Source: Bradyrhizobium sp. KBS0727 | GTDB lineage: Bacteria; Pseudomonadota; Alphaproteobacteria; Rhizobiales; Xanthobacteraceae | DNA: 64,000 nt | Direction: 5' to 3' | Assembly: GCF_005937885.2 (NCBI RefSeq) | Contig: NZ_CP042176.1 | Span: 5,823,501 to 5,887,500 of the forward strand | In this document: piece by piece, positions 44,225 through 53,007 of the stretch | Layout: each line of letters starts with the position of its first letter | Position numbering within the stretch: the stretch's first letter is position 1 | The notes under the pieces: generated by a model | Told to the model about the DNA's origin: nothing | Databases searched by the model: none | What the model saw: only the letters and a program-made list of their open reading frames with translations | Program-made: the position numbers and the translations under genes

Positions 44225-46039
44225 TTACGGTCGGTTCACAGTGAGGCCATCCGGTCCACTCTGAACCGATTTAAGTCCGAACTGTTCTTCGAGGTGATCC
44301 GAGAGCTTGTCGAACTTTTCGGGTGTAGTCGCACCCGCCACGTAACGATCGGGTCGCAAGATCAGTATTTTCCCCCGATGTGTGGCGACGAGAGCCCGCC
44401 CTCGGTCGTCGATCGCATGAAGCGAGGGTCCGACCGTGTCTCCGGCGTCGTCACGATCCCTTACGAGCAGAATGGCGGGTCGCAACGATCTCCAGAGGGG
44501 ATGATTGGCCGCCCTGTTAAGCGCAGCGCGTTCGACATGAAAGCCAATAAGCCCAAAACCTTGCCCAACAGCGTCATCTATCGCCAGTTCTCGACCGTTA
44601 GTTTCCGCTAGTTTAACGCGCGGCAACATGCGGCCCGTCAGGCCGTCGTCATTCTGCCCGGCGTCTCGGGCGAGAAATCCCCGCCTGAAGAAGGGCCGGG
44701 GCAGATGCCGCATCTCCCGAAAGTAACGGCGCACGCCTGGCAACAAATTTGCCACCGCAAATGCAATATCGCGCACAAGTGTAAGGCTTCGGGAGCGGAT
44801 GTTAGCGAGGCGACCAACCCGGACGGAGTACTTGACGATCGCGCAGGTGTGTTCCCTACGCTCTTCGTCGTATGTTTCCAGCAGGCGCTCGGATGCGCCG
44901 CTACGCAACACGATGCCGATCTTCCAACAGAGGTTGGCGGCGTCACGGGCACCTGTATTCATCCCCTGACCGCCAAATGGCGGCATCACATGGGCCGCAT
45001 CGCCGAGAAGGAACACGCGCCCGTCGCGAAATCGTTGTGCGATGCGTTCCGAAAATCCGTAGACGGCTCGCCTGATGATGTGGAGTTGTACACCCCGATA
45101 CGGTGTGTGCCGGTCAACCAGTTCTCGAATCGAGGCGTCGGTAAGGATCGCCTCCCGGTCGTCATTGGGATGCAGCATGAATTCGATACGACGACCGCCA
45201 TAGGGAGCCGGTACACTATTTACCGGCCTGCGGGGATTGCAAAAAAACCGGGAATAATCCGCTTGGTCCGGAAAGTCTGCAAGATCCAAGACAAGGTGCG
45301 GCTCATCGATCCGTGAACCTGGAAACGGAATGTTAAGCGCGTTCCTGATGAAGCTGCGCGCGCCATCGCACCCGAGTACATATCGGGTTGAAATCTCACG
45401 GTCTCCGGCTGCGGTCTGCAAGCTGACCCTAACCTGTTCGCGGCCTTGAACGATTGCTGTCACAGAAGCGCCAAAGTGGCGCCGAATGTCCGGAAAACGA
45501 GCGCAACCACGGAGCAGTATCTTCTCAAAAACGGGCTGCAGGACGGCGTTACGATTTCCGAACCCGTTCGATGTGATGAACCCCGGCACTTTAGCTAGCA
45601 CGAAACGCAGCGGAGAAATGAAGTGAACACCGAAAGGTCGGGAGATGTGAGGCCTGATATCGTTCACCAAGTCGAGCGCATCCAGAATTCGCATGTACTC
45701 GTCATCAATTGCAATGGCCTTTGGCATGTCGGAGGTCGCGAACTTCTGCTCGACCAGCAAACAACTCACCCCCCAAGATCCAAGAAGATTTGCCGCGGTC
45801 AAACCGACCGGCCCCGCTCCTACCACTAGGACGTCAATCGATGTCGGTAGTTCGTCTTGCGGCCCTTCGGCAGGTGCAATCAGCTCAAGAGTCTGAGACA
45901 GCGTGAGCGCATGATCGCCCTCAGCATAAATTCCGTCAGTTCGGGTATCCACTGACGGTGCCACGTCGCCAATCCCGTTTATTCCGGCGGATCCATCGCG
46001 ATCGACTGACGCTCGCTGTGTTGCACGTGTGCAGCTCAT
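44225..46039 (-). CDS. FAD-dependent aromatic hydroxylase (MhpA-like)
   Basis: 604 residues. FAD motifs are VLVVGAGPVGLTAANLLGSW, GCDGARSFIRNALN and LLGDAAHVMPPFGGQGMNTG. The overall pattern matches 3-(3-hydroxyphenyl)propionate hydroxylase MhpA. About 65 residues precede the FAD motif, longer than usual. A GAGAG ribosome site supports ATG 46039, but a later start cannot be excluded. It is the second gene of an operon: hydrolase, hydroxylase, dioxygenase, amidohydrolase, TctC. Confidence 0.9.
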   Translation of the reverse strand: MSCTRATQRASVDRDGSAGINGIGDVAPSVDTRTDGIYAEGDHALTLSQTLELIAPAEGPQDELPTSIDVLVVGAGPVGLTAANLLGSWGVSCLLVEQKFATSDMPKAIAIDDEYMRILDALDLVNDIRPHISRPFGVHFISPLRFVLAKVPGFITSNGFGNRNAVLQPVFEKILLRGCARFPDIRRHFGASVTAIVQGREQVRVSLQTAAGDREISTRYVLGCDGARSFIRNALNIPFPGSRIDEPHLVLDLADFPDQADYSRFFCNPRRPVNSVPAPYGGRRIEFMLHPNDDREAILTDASIRELVDRHTPYRGVQLHIIRRAVYGFSERIAQRFRDGRVFLLGDAAHVMPPFGGQGMNTGARDAANLCWKIGIVLRSGASERLLETYDEERREHTCAIVKYSVRVGRLANIRSRSLTLVRDIAFAVANLLPGVRRYFREMRHLPRPFFRRGFLARDAGQNDDGLTGRMLPRVKLAETNGRELAIDDAVGQGFGLIGFHVERAALNRAANHPLWRSLRPAILLVRDRDDAGDTVGPSLHAIDDRGRALVATHRGKILILRPDRYVAGATTPEKFDKLSDHLEEQFGLKSVQSGPDGLTVNRP

Positions 46040-46193
46040 AGATGCGCTCTCGCGGATGGGGCAAGAGGACGTACTTCTGTTCTAGGCGCTGTATAACAGC
46101 TGCGTCTTGAGTACTGGCGAGCCGTCCTTCGAGCGCGGAAGTGATGGGCGCTTCCGTCCATGGCTGTATCCTAAAAATTCTCTCGAGAGAGGC

Positions 46194-47066
46194 CTAATCT
46201 TGCAACAGGAACTTGATGTTCTCAGAGTTGAATTCGTCAGGCGATTCAAACTGGGGCCAATGGCCAACATTGTCCAGTTGGAGAGCGGTCGAGTTTGGAA
46301 GCAATTGAAGAAGACGACGCGCCGTATTTAGGAAAAGCGGCCGATCTTTCAGCGATTCTACGACCAACACCGGAGCCTTGATGGCACGGCACTCATCTTC
46401 AGTGATCAGATTGCGCTGCAGATACTTTGGCCCGAGCAGGGCAAGAACGTGATCGGCGGCAGCCTTGGCGTCCGGTTGGCGATAGGTGGCCTGGCGCAGC
46501 GCAATAAGGTCATCGATCCGCTTTTCGTCCCTGTAAATAAGCGAGCTAAATATCGCCTTGATGTTTTCCCAGCTTGGATCGTCGTACGCCCGTCCACGGC
46601 GCGCGATGATGCCACCGATTTCTTCAGCGTCATCTGCGAGGCCAAAAGGCGCGTTCAGCGTCACCTTGAGCGTCTTGTCCGGATGGGTTGATGCAAACCG
46701 AAGCGCAACCCACGCTCCCAGCGAAATCCCGATCAGCGATGCCTGTTTTACTCCTACGGCATTCATGAATGCCGCGATCTGATCAACGTAATCGGCGATC
46801 TCGTAGTCACGCGACGGCTTATCGCTATACCCGCTACCCAGAAAGTCCAAAGCGAAACAGTTGAACCGCTGCGAATGCGGTCCGAGGTTCGCCATATAGG
46901 CCTCCCAAGTGCCTCCTGTTCCGTGCAACATAATGACCGCCGGAGCGTCTTTGGGTCCAGCCTGCACGTAACGGGTAGCGACACCACCGGCGTCAATCCA
47001 GTCCTGGCGAAACGCTACTGTTTGTAAGTGGGTCCAGATACTTTCGTAAGGAGTGTCAGGCGACAT
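46194..47066 (-). CDS. Alpha/beta hydrolase, meta-cleavage product hydrolase-like
   Basis: 290 residues. It has MLHGTGGTWEAYMANLGPHS (oxyanion region), the nucleophile elbow GISLGAWVALRFAS, and a catalytic histidine in DNVGHWPQFESPDEF. It resembles MhpC/BphD-type C-C hydrolases that split the ring-cleavage product. GAGGAAGACCC precedes ATG 47066, only about 25 bp from a GntR-type operator and predicted promoter. It heads the operon that ends with TctC at 41219. Confidence 0.9.
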   Translation of the reverse strand: MSPDTPYESIWTHLQTVAFRQDWIDAGGVATRYVQAGPKDAPAVIMLHGTGGTWEAYMANLGPHSQRFNCFALDFLGSGYSDKPSRDYEIADYVDQIAAFMNAVGVKQASLIGISLGAWVALRFASTHPDKTLKVTLNAPFGLADDAEEIGGIIARRGRAYDDPSWENIKAIFSSLIYRDEKRIDDLIALRQATYRQPDAKAAADHVLALLGPKYLQRNLITEDECRAIKAPVLVVESLKDRPLFLNTARRLLQLLPNSTALQLDNVGHWPQFESPDEFNSENIKFLLQD

Positions 47067-47090
47067 GGGTCTTCCTCTGGTGATCAGATA

Positions 47091-47121
47091 TTCGAATACT
47101 ATCTTATTTTCGAAATATCAA
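47091..47121 (-). promoter_or_regulatory. GntR-type paired TTCGAA operator and promoter, site S1
   Basis: TTCGAA at 47091-47096 and TTCGAA at 47109-47114, 18 bp apart. On the minus strand TTGATA (47121-47116) and TATTCG, 17 bp apart, form a good -35/-10 pair, so a bound repressor would cover the promoter of the hydrolase operon. Confidence 0.72.
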
Positions 47122-47825
47122 GAGAGCGATCTTCAAGCGAGCCATGCTGGCGCGCGAGCACAGGGGTGCCGCGTGAGCCCGAGTCAAACTCAAGCGGCCA
47201 ACTTTGGGAGATCTGCAGCGTTTGCGAAAACGCGACGTGGAGCGCTAATATCCACTCAACTGTTCCATCGGGCCCAGCCAGCTTGGAGACGCGAGGATCC
47301 AATCGACAACGTCGGAGAGCGCTGAGTGTGGCTTCAAGTCATGACTAGACTGTAGCTGCCTGGTAAGACTGGTGACCACTTAACTGTCACCGCTTCTCCA
47401 GATCCAGCCTGATTCCTCGGTGGATCTCATGATCTTGGCGATACCGTTGGAAGATCAGCAACAGGAAGCCCACGCTGATGATCAGCATTGCTCAAGGAAT
47501 GAGGGATAGGAGTCAGGCAAAGCGCACTCTTCCCGGGCGGAGCTGATAGCAGGTGCGGCGCGGATACCTCAGAGAGAGATTTTTGGCGAGTTGATTACCA
47601 GCCGGGACACCAAGTCAGCTAGTGACAACGGGGAAAGTTTGGTCAAAATCACCGCGTTAGGGTGGCAACAAGGCTACGCACCAACTCGCGAACGTGCGCA
47701 CAGGATGTCCGATTTCAATATCCCGGTCTCCACGAGGAAACGCAAACAACACTGGACGCTACCGCCGATAGCGCCTCTTTTTTCGCAGTACTGAGCAATA
47801 CACTCGAGAACGCGATTCCTGCTTC
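47122..47825. other. Intergenic stretch with weak gene remnants
   Basis: About 700 bp without a solid gene. On the minus strand 47387-47488 encodes MLIISVGFLLLIFQRYRQDH and a short charged tail before a stop. It looks like the C-terminal end of a membrane protein, but I cannot name it. Neither composite operator occurs here. Confidence 0.35.
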
Positions 47826-48521
47826 TCAAGCGAGCTGCGGCGAGTAGCGCAGAACATGCTCTACGGTCCGTCGAATATGCTGCTCCGCCAACCGGCAAGC
47901 AAGATCGACTTTCTTTGAAAGTGCCGCTTCCATAATCGCCTGATGTTCCCCTCTTCGGTTTCCATCTTTCGGACGGTGCCGTAGAGAGAGCAATCGGTAG
48001 CGCTCTGCCTGATCGAACAGGATCGAATGGAAATGCAGCAGCCATTGTGAACGGCAGGCAGAAACGAGCGCTCGGTGGAACTCGCCATGAACGACAGCCC
48101 AACGGCTCGCATCCCTCAAGCGATCGGAAATTGGGACCCCCTCCAGCTTATCCAAAAGATGAAACGCTGAGACAATTCGCACCTCCCACGCATCATCGCC
48201 GTTCGCAATTGCGTCGGTAAGCGCCCTCGTCTCGAAATCAACTCTTAACTCCGAGATGTCTAGCAGGTCTACGCGCGATACCGGCGCGACTCGATAACCG
48301 CGGCCCGCTTCAACCTGGACTAATCCTTCCGAGACCAGATGTGAAAGGCCCTCGCGAATCGTTCCAACGCCGACGCCATATCGCTGTTGGAGAAGCGCGA
48401 ACGGAAGTTTGGCACCAGGCTCGACAACACCGTCGAGAATGTCCCAGCGCATCTTTTCCAGCACCTCCTGGCCAGCAAACTGGCTCGGCAACGCCCGCTT
48501 ACTCTGTAGGATGACTGACAT
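47826..48521 (-). CDS. GntR-family regulator with FCD domain, copy 1
   Basis: 231 residues. The winged helix is GQEVLEKMRWDILDGVVEPG, with PFALLQQRYGVGVGTIREGL (recognition helix) and VEAGRGYRVAPVS. The FCD ligand domain has ISELRVDFETRALTDAI, HGEFHRALVSACRS and AEQHIRRTVEHVL, supplying acid and histidine residues typical of metal or ligand binding. It is clearly paralogous to the 58540-59235 regulator. An operator of the TTCGAA pair type (48593-48616) lies 72 bp before its start, implying autoregulation. Confidence 0.93.
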   Translation of the reverse strand: MSVILQSKRALPSQFAGQEVLEKMRWDILDGVVEPGAKLPFALLQQRYGVGVGTIREGLSHLVSEGLVQVEAGRGYRVAPVSRVDLLDISELRVDFETRALTDAIANGDDAWEVRIVSAFHLLDKLEGVPISDRLRDASRWAVVHGEFHRALVSACRSQWLLHFHSILFDQAERYRLLSLRHRPKDGNRRGEHQAIMEAALSKKVDLACRLAEQHIRRTVEHVLRYSPQLA

Positions 48522-48592
48522 ATTTCACCCGAGCTTTCGTGGGGCCAATAGGAACCCCTCGCAAAGAGCAAGGCTCCTGTCAACGCTGGATA

Positions 48593-48616
48593 TTCGAAAA
48601 GCTACCAACAATCGAA
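48593..48616 (-). promoter_or_regulatory. GntR-type paired operator, site S6
   Basis: TTCGAA at 48593 and ATCGAA at 48611, again exactly 18 bp apart. It lies upstream of gntR copy 1 and shares the intergenic region with site S5 facing the other way. Confidence 0.6.
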
Positions 48617-48700
48617 TTTTGCCCCGGTTCACACAAGGGCAAATCCCTTACCCGACGATCCAAGCGTTAAGCACATCATCTATTGATTCACCCTGAGATT

Positions 48701-48724
48701 TTCGAAAAATTCTGTATAATTGAA
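48701..48724 (+). promoter_or_regulatory. GntR-type paired operator, site S5
   Basis: TTCGAA at 48701 and ATTGAA at 48719 with 18-bp phasing and a TATAAT-like -10 overlapping the second half (TATAATTGAATATAAT). It lies in front of the truncated monooxygenase copy. The second half-site is the same variant as in site S4 before the intact gene. Confidence 0.65.
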
Positions 48725-48752
48725 TATAATACACGAAGAACGGCAATAAAAG

Positions 48753-48950
48753 GTGGCATACTCGAGAGCAACACTCCGTGCCGAACTCGTTGCAAGCGCG
48801 CCGTCCCTTGTTGCACTGGTTTCGTGCAAACGCAACGAAGGCGAAGAAATGCGACGCCTTCCCGACGATACAATCGCCGCAATGGATGCGGCCGGCGGTC
48901 CCAAATCTCACGGCGGCGGCTCCGCCGACAATGAATTACCCCGAAAATTC
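48753..48950 (+). pseudogene. Truncated copy of the flavin monooxygenase gene (5' part)
   Basis: The segment encodes LRAELVASAPSLVALVS and EEMRRLPDDTIAAMDAAGG, closely parallel to LRAELVAKAASVVPLLR and EEMRRLPDDTIAAMEAAGL at the start of the intact gene at 51178-52389. After about 60 codons the match fades and runs into the tail of the MFS gene. It is a dead 5' fragment. Its promoter element (site S5) also resembles that of the intact gene. Confidence 0.8.
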
Positions 48951-48966
48951 GTTCGAGATGGCGATA

Positions 48967-50388
48967 TTATGTTGAGGGCCGCTCCGGCGCTGGGGCAAAT
49001 TTCCCAATCGATTCGATTGATCCCGAAGACTCGGCGGCGGAAGCTTCATCGAGCCGGAAACTCCTAAACCGGCGGAAACACAGCGCAACGAGGAGACCGG
49101 AAGCCATCGCTCCCACGCCGAGGCTGAGAGCCGGCACATAATACAATTGCTTTTGGGGAAGATGCATTGCCAGCAACATACCGCCGACCATAGGGCCGGC
49201 AAGCGAGCCCAAGCGCCCCGCCGCTTGGGCCCATCCGGCGCCAGTGGAGCGAATTGACGTGGGATAGATCATGACGAGGGCCGCGTTGATGCCAAAATTG
49301 TTTCCGGTAACGCAGAAGCCGGCGCCTGCAATGATCGCACCCAGGATGAAAGGAGCAAGGCCTGGAGTGCCCATCATCGCAACCAGAGGAGCGCCAAGGG
49401 CAAAGAGGATGACGACCGGAAGCGCTCCAAACCTGTCGATGAGGAATATCAGAAGCACGCCACCGCCCAAACCGCCGATCGAAAATGCGGACGCACTGAT
49501 TCCTGCCTGAGCCGTGCTCATTCCCGCGGATTGCAGTAATGTCGGAAGCCAACTGAGCACAAAAAAGTTGGTCAACTGGTTTGCCGCCAGCGCAATCCAA
49601 AGCAGGGGCGTGATGACGGCAAGTCCACCCTTGAACAGTTGAATCGGCGAGCCTACGCCGGAAACCACGCCGAGACTGTCGTAAGAAAAGCGAGATCGCG
49701 GGTCGATCGAGAGATCGGGTCTCAGTGCGCGGGCGAGGATCCTGGCCTCCTCATCACGACCACCGTGCTGCACCAGAAACTTCAGCGATTCATTCATCGT
49801 GAAGCAAGCAACAACCGCGATCACAAGCGGCAGCACGCCACCGACAAAAAGAAGCGCAGGCCAGCCGTATTGCGGGACCAGAAGAGCCGAGGTCCAACCG
49901 GGCAACGCAAGGCCCGCAGGTACACCAAAGAGAACGATGACGCTGAACAGGCCCCGCAACCGCCTCGGTGCGACTTCAGCGGCTAGCGCGAGGACATTTG
50001 GAATCATGCCCCCGAGGCCGATGCCGGTCAGGAAACGCAGGACTGCAAATTGATTCAGCGAGGTAGCCAACATCGTTAGGAGTGTGAGCGAACCGTAGGT
50101 GCAAAGCCCGATGAGGATCGCGTTCTTGCGTCCAATACGGTCTCCAAGAATGCCAAACAATGGAGCGCCCACCAGCAACCCAAAGATGCCCGCAGAGAAG
50201 ACCGGGGAGAGTTGCGCGGGTGAGATCTTCCAGTCCTTTACCAGTTCCGGACCAACGAAACCGATAACAGCGAGGTCGAAGCCATCCGCCATCATTGCAA
50301 GCGTCGCGACCACCAGAAATACAATGGTAGATTTCTGGACCTTTTGCCCCTCAATCAAAGTGTTCAAGTTCACGACCGGCGCTTCCAT
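48967..50388 (-). CDS. MFS transporter, aromatic acid:H+ symporter-like
   Basis: 473 residues, 12 predicted membrane spans. MMADGFDLAVIGFVGPELVK carries the DGFD motif of aromatic acid carriers, and GDRIGRKNAIL is the loop signature. A hydrophilic C-terminal tail of about 30 residues ends at AESSGSIESIGKFAP. The frame opens at 50544, but that start lies within the operator (S2). ATG 50388 has GGGGAG 7 bp upstream and is chosen. It sits between the two gntR/monooxygenase modules. Confidence 0.88.
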   Translation of the reverse strand: MEAPVVNLNTLIEGQKVQKSTIVFLVVATLAMMADGFDLAVIGFVGPELVKDWKISPAQLSPVFSAGIFGLLVGAPLFGILGDRIGRKNAILIGLCTYGSLTLLTMLATSLNQFAVLRFLTGIGLGGMIPNVLALAAEVAPRRLRGLFSVIVLFGVPAGLALPGWTSALLVPQYGWPALLFVGGVLPLVIAVVACFTMNESLKFLVQHGGRDEEARILARALRPDLSIDPRSRFSYDSLGVVSGVGSPIQLFKGGLAVITPLLWIALAANQLTNFFVLSWLPTLLQSAGMSTAQAGISASAFSIGGLGGGVLLIFLIDRFGALPVVILFALGAPLVAMMGTPGLAPFILGAIIAGAGFCVTGNNFGINAALVMIYPTSIRSTGAGWAQAAGRLGSLAGPMVGGMLLAMHLPQKQLYYVPALSLGVGAMASGLLVALCFRRFRSFRLDEASAAESSGSIESIGKFAPAPERPST

Positions 50389-50532
50389 GTCTTCACTCCC
50401 CGATGAATTCGACGTCGCAGTACTGCTTAGTGGTGTGCCGTGACGGCGCCGTGCACTGTCGGTCTGACGAGCGCTCATCGCGTTCGTTGAAAGCAGCCGC
50501 TCGTTCTCCGACGAGTTAGGCGGCTGTTCATA

Positions 50533-50562
50533 TTCGAATAACATTATATTTTCGAATATACA
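50533..50562 (-). promoter_or_regulatory. GntR-type paired TTCGAA operator and promoter, site S2
   Basis: TTCGAA at 50533 and TTCGAA at 50551 with 18-bp phasing. On the minus strand TTGTAT and TATTCG lie 17 bp apart, the same promoter geometry as site S1. It controls, by position, the MFS gene at 48967-50388. Confidence 0.72.
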
Positions 50563-50722
50563 AGGTTCGTCGTCTTCTACACGCCAGGGACTGCTGGCGC
50601 GGGACCTTGCCTACGCTGAGCCGGGCGGCATCACCCGCGGGAACGATGGCCACCAGGCTCGAAAGCCATCGCGCAGATCCGGCCGTACCAACGAGCGCGT
50701 GTTCGATTTATCAGCGACATTT

Positions 50723-50920
50723 TTAGATAGGCGCCCCGCCGCCGATTTGGGAGCCAATCATTACGGTTGCCATCGCGATTGTGGCTTCCAAGTCGATTGC
50801 ATCTGGGTCGGCCAGCCACTGCAGTGCAACACCACGCATGACCTGCACAAATCGCACTGGCTCCGACGCTAACAACTCAATATTTTCTATATTGTCGGTG
50901 CTGATGGCATCGTCTGACAC
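50723..50920 (-). pseudogene. Possible TetR-type C-terminal remnant
   Basis: The minus strand encodes VMRGVALQWLADPDAIDLEA and a following ATIAMATVMIG before a stop. The G-X-A-LQWLADPDA phrase is common near the C-terminus of TetR-family regulators. No DNA-binding part is present, so this is at best a remnant. Weak call. Confidence 0.3.
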
Positions 50921-50944
50921 CCCAGCGGCCCTGCAGCTTGCTTT

Positions 50945-51010
50945 CTACGCGAGTTGAGGCGCGTAGCGCAGAACATGGTCCACAGTCCGCCGGATGTGCG
51001 CGCCTGTTCG
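50945..51010 (-). pseudogene. 3' end of a third gntR (FCD) gene
   Basis: Minus-strand codons give HIRRTVDHVLRYAPQLA and a stop at 50945-50947, almost identical to HIRRTVEHVLRYSPQLA at the end of gntR copy 1. A frame break occurs just before the match (VEQ then a shift), and only scattered similarity continues to about 51100. It is the remnant partner of the intact monooxygenase gene. Confidence 0.8.
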
Positions 51011-51121
51011 ACCCTGCTGATCACGACCGGGTCATGCGGATCAATAAGCGACGATCAGCTTTCTTGCGCAGTCCACCCGGCATCCGCCGTCAATCCGGTC
51101 ATCGAGAGAAAGAGTCGGCGC

Positions 51122-51153
51122 TTGACATTTTCGAAAATGTTCGTTTTATTGAA
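51122..51153 (+). promoter_or_regulatory. GntR-type operator and promoter, site S4
   Basis: Strong -35 TTGACA (51122-51127) with TTCGAA at 51130 and ATTGAA at 51148, 18 bp apart, and a -10 candidate TTTATT at 17-bp spacing. It lies 25 bp before the monooxygenase ribosome site. It has the same variant second half-site as S5. Confidence 0.7.
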
Positions 51154-51177
51154 ACTATAACCTAGGAGGGAACGGCG

Positions 51178-52389
51178 ATGAAAAGCGGGACGCTCGATAG
51201 TACTGTTGGCCAGGAAACTCTCCGCGCCGAACTCGTCGCCAAAGCAGCGTCGGTTGTGCCTTTGCTTCGCTCAAATGCGGCCAAGGCGGAAGAAATGCGA
51301 CGCCTTCCCGACGACACGATTGCCGCCATGGAGGCGGCCGGCCTTTTCCGTATTTGCGCGCCAAAGCAGTTCGGCGGTTACGAAAGCGACGTTCGCACCT
51401 ATACGGACGTTATCACCGAAATTGGCCGCGGCTGCGGCTCGGCCGCCTGGATCGCCTTCATCTCCAACGCGGCTGTGTGGATCGCCTGCCATTATCCGGA
51501 GGCAGTTCAGCGCGAGATATTCGAGGAAAATCCCGACGCCCGGTTCATGGGCGTACTTGCTCCGACCGCGACGGCCGACCGGGCTGACGGCGGCTACGTC
51601 ATCACCGGAAAATGGGCTTATGCCTCGTGCTGCTTACACGCCCATTGGGCGATCCTGACCGCGCCGCTGACGCAGAAAGATGGTTCGAAGGAGCTTGGCA
51701 TCGTCCTCGTGCCGATGAGCGAGCTGTCGATTGAGGACACCTGGTACTCGGTCGGCGTCCGTGGCTCCGGCAGCAACACGGCCGTTGCTAAAGACGTCTT
51801 CGTGCCCGAGCGCCGCGCCTTGCTGATCTCCGCATTGCTGGCGGGAAACGCGCTCGGCGATCCGAAGAAGTCCGTGCCGTTTCGGCAGGCCTTTTCGGCT
51901 GTCGCTGTCATTATGGTCGCAGCGCCGGTGCTTGGCATGGCGAAGGCGGCGCTGGAGATGACCCTGGAGCGAATCGGTGCGGGCGGCAAACGGGTTGCCT
52001 ACAGCACATATGACGACGTCCGTCGGGTGCCCGGCATGCAGTTGCAGCTTGCCGAGGCTGCGAGCCTGATTGGAGCTGGCAGTGCCCTCGTCCAGAGCTG
52101 GTGCGATCGCATCGTTGCAGCCGCGGTCTCGCTCCAACAGATGTCCTTTGACGATCGGGCGAGAATGCGCGCCGATGTCGGCCTTGCGGTGCGGCACTGC
52201 CGTGATGGCGTGGACCGTCTGATGTCGGTACAGGGTTCCAGCGCGTTCGCGGAGTCCAACCCGGTACAACGGGTGTGGCGTGACATCGCTACGGCGTCAC
52301 GACACGGACTTCTAACACCGGAAGTGCCGCTCGAAATCTATGGCCGCGCTCTGGTCGCTGATTTTCCGATGCTCTCTCCGTTCGTCTAA
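51178..52389 (+). CDS. Two-component flavin monooxygenase, oxygenase subunit (HsaA/HpaH-like)
   Basis: 403 residues of the acyl-CoA-dehydrogenase-fold group D hydroxylases. It has EEMRRLPDDTIAAMEAAGLF and RICAPKQFGGYESDVRTYTD at the N-terminus, GVLAPTATADRADGGYVITGKW in the middle, and C-terminal helices ending FPMLSPFV. Such enzymes hydroxylate phenols with reduced flavin supplied by a partner reductase, here the next gene. AGGAGGGAACGGCG precedes the ATG. Transcription likely comes from the GntR-regulated promoter at 51122. A truncated copy lies at 48753. Confidence 0.9.
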   Translation: MKSGTLDSTVGQETLRAELVAKAASVVPLLRSNAAKAEEMRRLPDDTIAAMEAAGLFRICAPKQFGGYESDVRTYTDVITEIGRGCGSAAWIAFISNAAVWIACHYPEAVQREIFEENPDARFMGVLAPTATADRADGGYVITGKWAYASCCLHAHWAILTAPLTQKDGSKELGIVLVPMSELSIEDTWYSVGVRGSGSNTAVAKDVFVPERRALLISALLAGNALGDPKKSVPFRQAFSAVAVIMVAAPVLGMAKAALEMTLERIGAGGKRVAYSTYDDVRRVPGMQLQLAEAASLIGAGSALVQSWCDRIVAAAVSLQQMSFDDRARMRADVGLAVRHCRDGVDRLMSVQGSSAFAESNPVQRVWRDIATASRHGLLTPEVPLEIYGRALVADFPMLSPFV

Positions 52390-52415
52390 ACGCCACTCCG
52401 AAGCCAGCCCTCCTC

Positions 52416-52955
52416 ATGCCGCAGCATGCTCCACGACAAACCGCCCCGCCCCAAGCGTCTACCGGCCCGAGCCGGGACGCCTTCCGCAATGCGATGGCCC
52501 GGCTGGGCGGGGCCGTTAACATCGTGACGACGAACGGCCCGGCGGGACAGGCGGGCTTCACGGCGTCGGCGGTCTGCAGCGTCAGCGACACCCCTCCGAC
52601 CCTGCTGGTTTGCCTGAACCGAAGCGCTTCAGTTTACGAGCTTTTCAAGGCGAACCGCTTTCTATGCGTCAATACGCTGACGTATCGGCAGGAAGACATT
52701 GCCGTCCTGTTCGGCGGAAAGACTCCGATGGCTGAACGGTTCGCCGCCGGAGTTTGGTCGCAGAGGATCACCGGCGCCCCTGTCTTAAATGGCGCGCTCG
52801 CCAGCTTCGACTGCGAGATCTCCGAGACAGTCGAGGTGGGTACGCACGACGTCCTGTTCTGCACCGTGCTATCCGCAGAAGTCGACATCAGCAGCGAAGG
52901 ACTGATCTATTTCGATCGGCGCTTCCATCGTTTGTCGGCCTCAAAGAGCACATGA
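52416..52955 (+). CDS. Flavin reductase (HpaC/HsaB-like)
   Basis: 179 residues of the flavin reductase-like domain family. It has FRNAMARLGGAVNIVTTNGP, GFTASAVCSVSDTPPTLLVC and LNRSASVYELFKANRFLCVN. The N-terminal 20 residues are poorly conserved. It supplies reduced flavin to the oxygenase encoded 26 bp upstream, and the pair forms a two-component monooxygenase. Confidence 0.9.
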   Translation: MPQHAPRQTAPPQASTGPSRDAFRNAMARLGGAVNIVTTNGPAGQAGFTASAVCSVSDTPPTLLVCLNRSASVYELFKANRFLCVNTLTYRQEDIAVLFGGKTPMAERFAAGVWSQRITGAPVLNGALASFDCEISETVEVGTHDVLFCTVLSAEVDISSEGLIYFDRRFHRLSASKST

Positions 52956-53007
52956 CCATGCTGGCCCTTAGTTTGGCGTCGGCCGATCCACACCCGGAGT
53001 GAGCACG

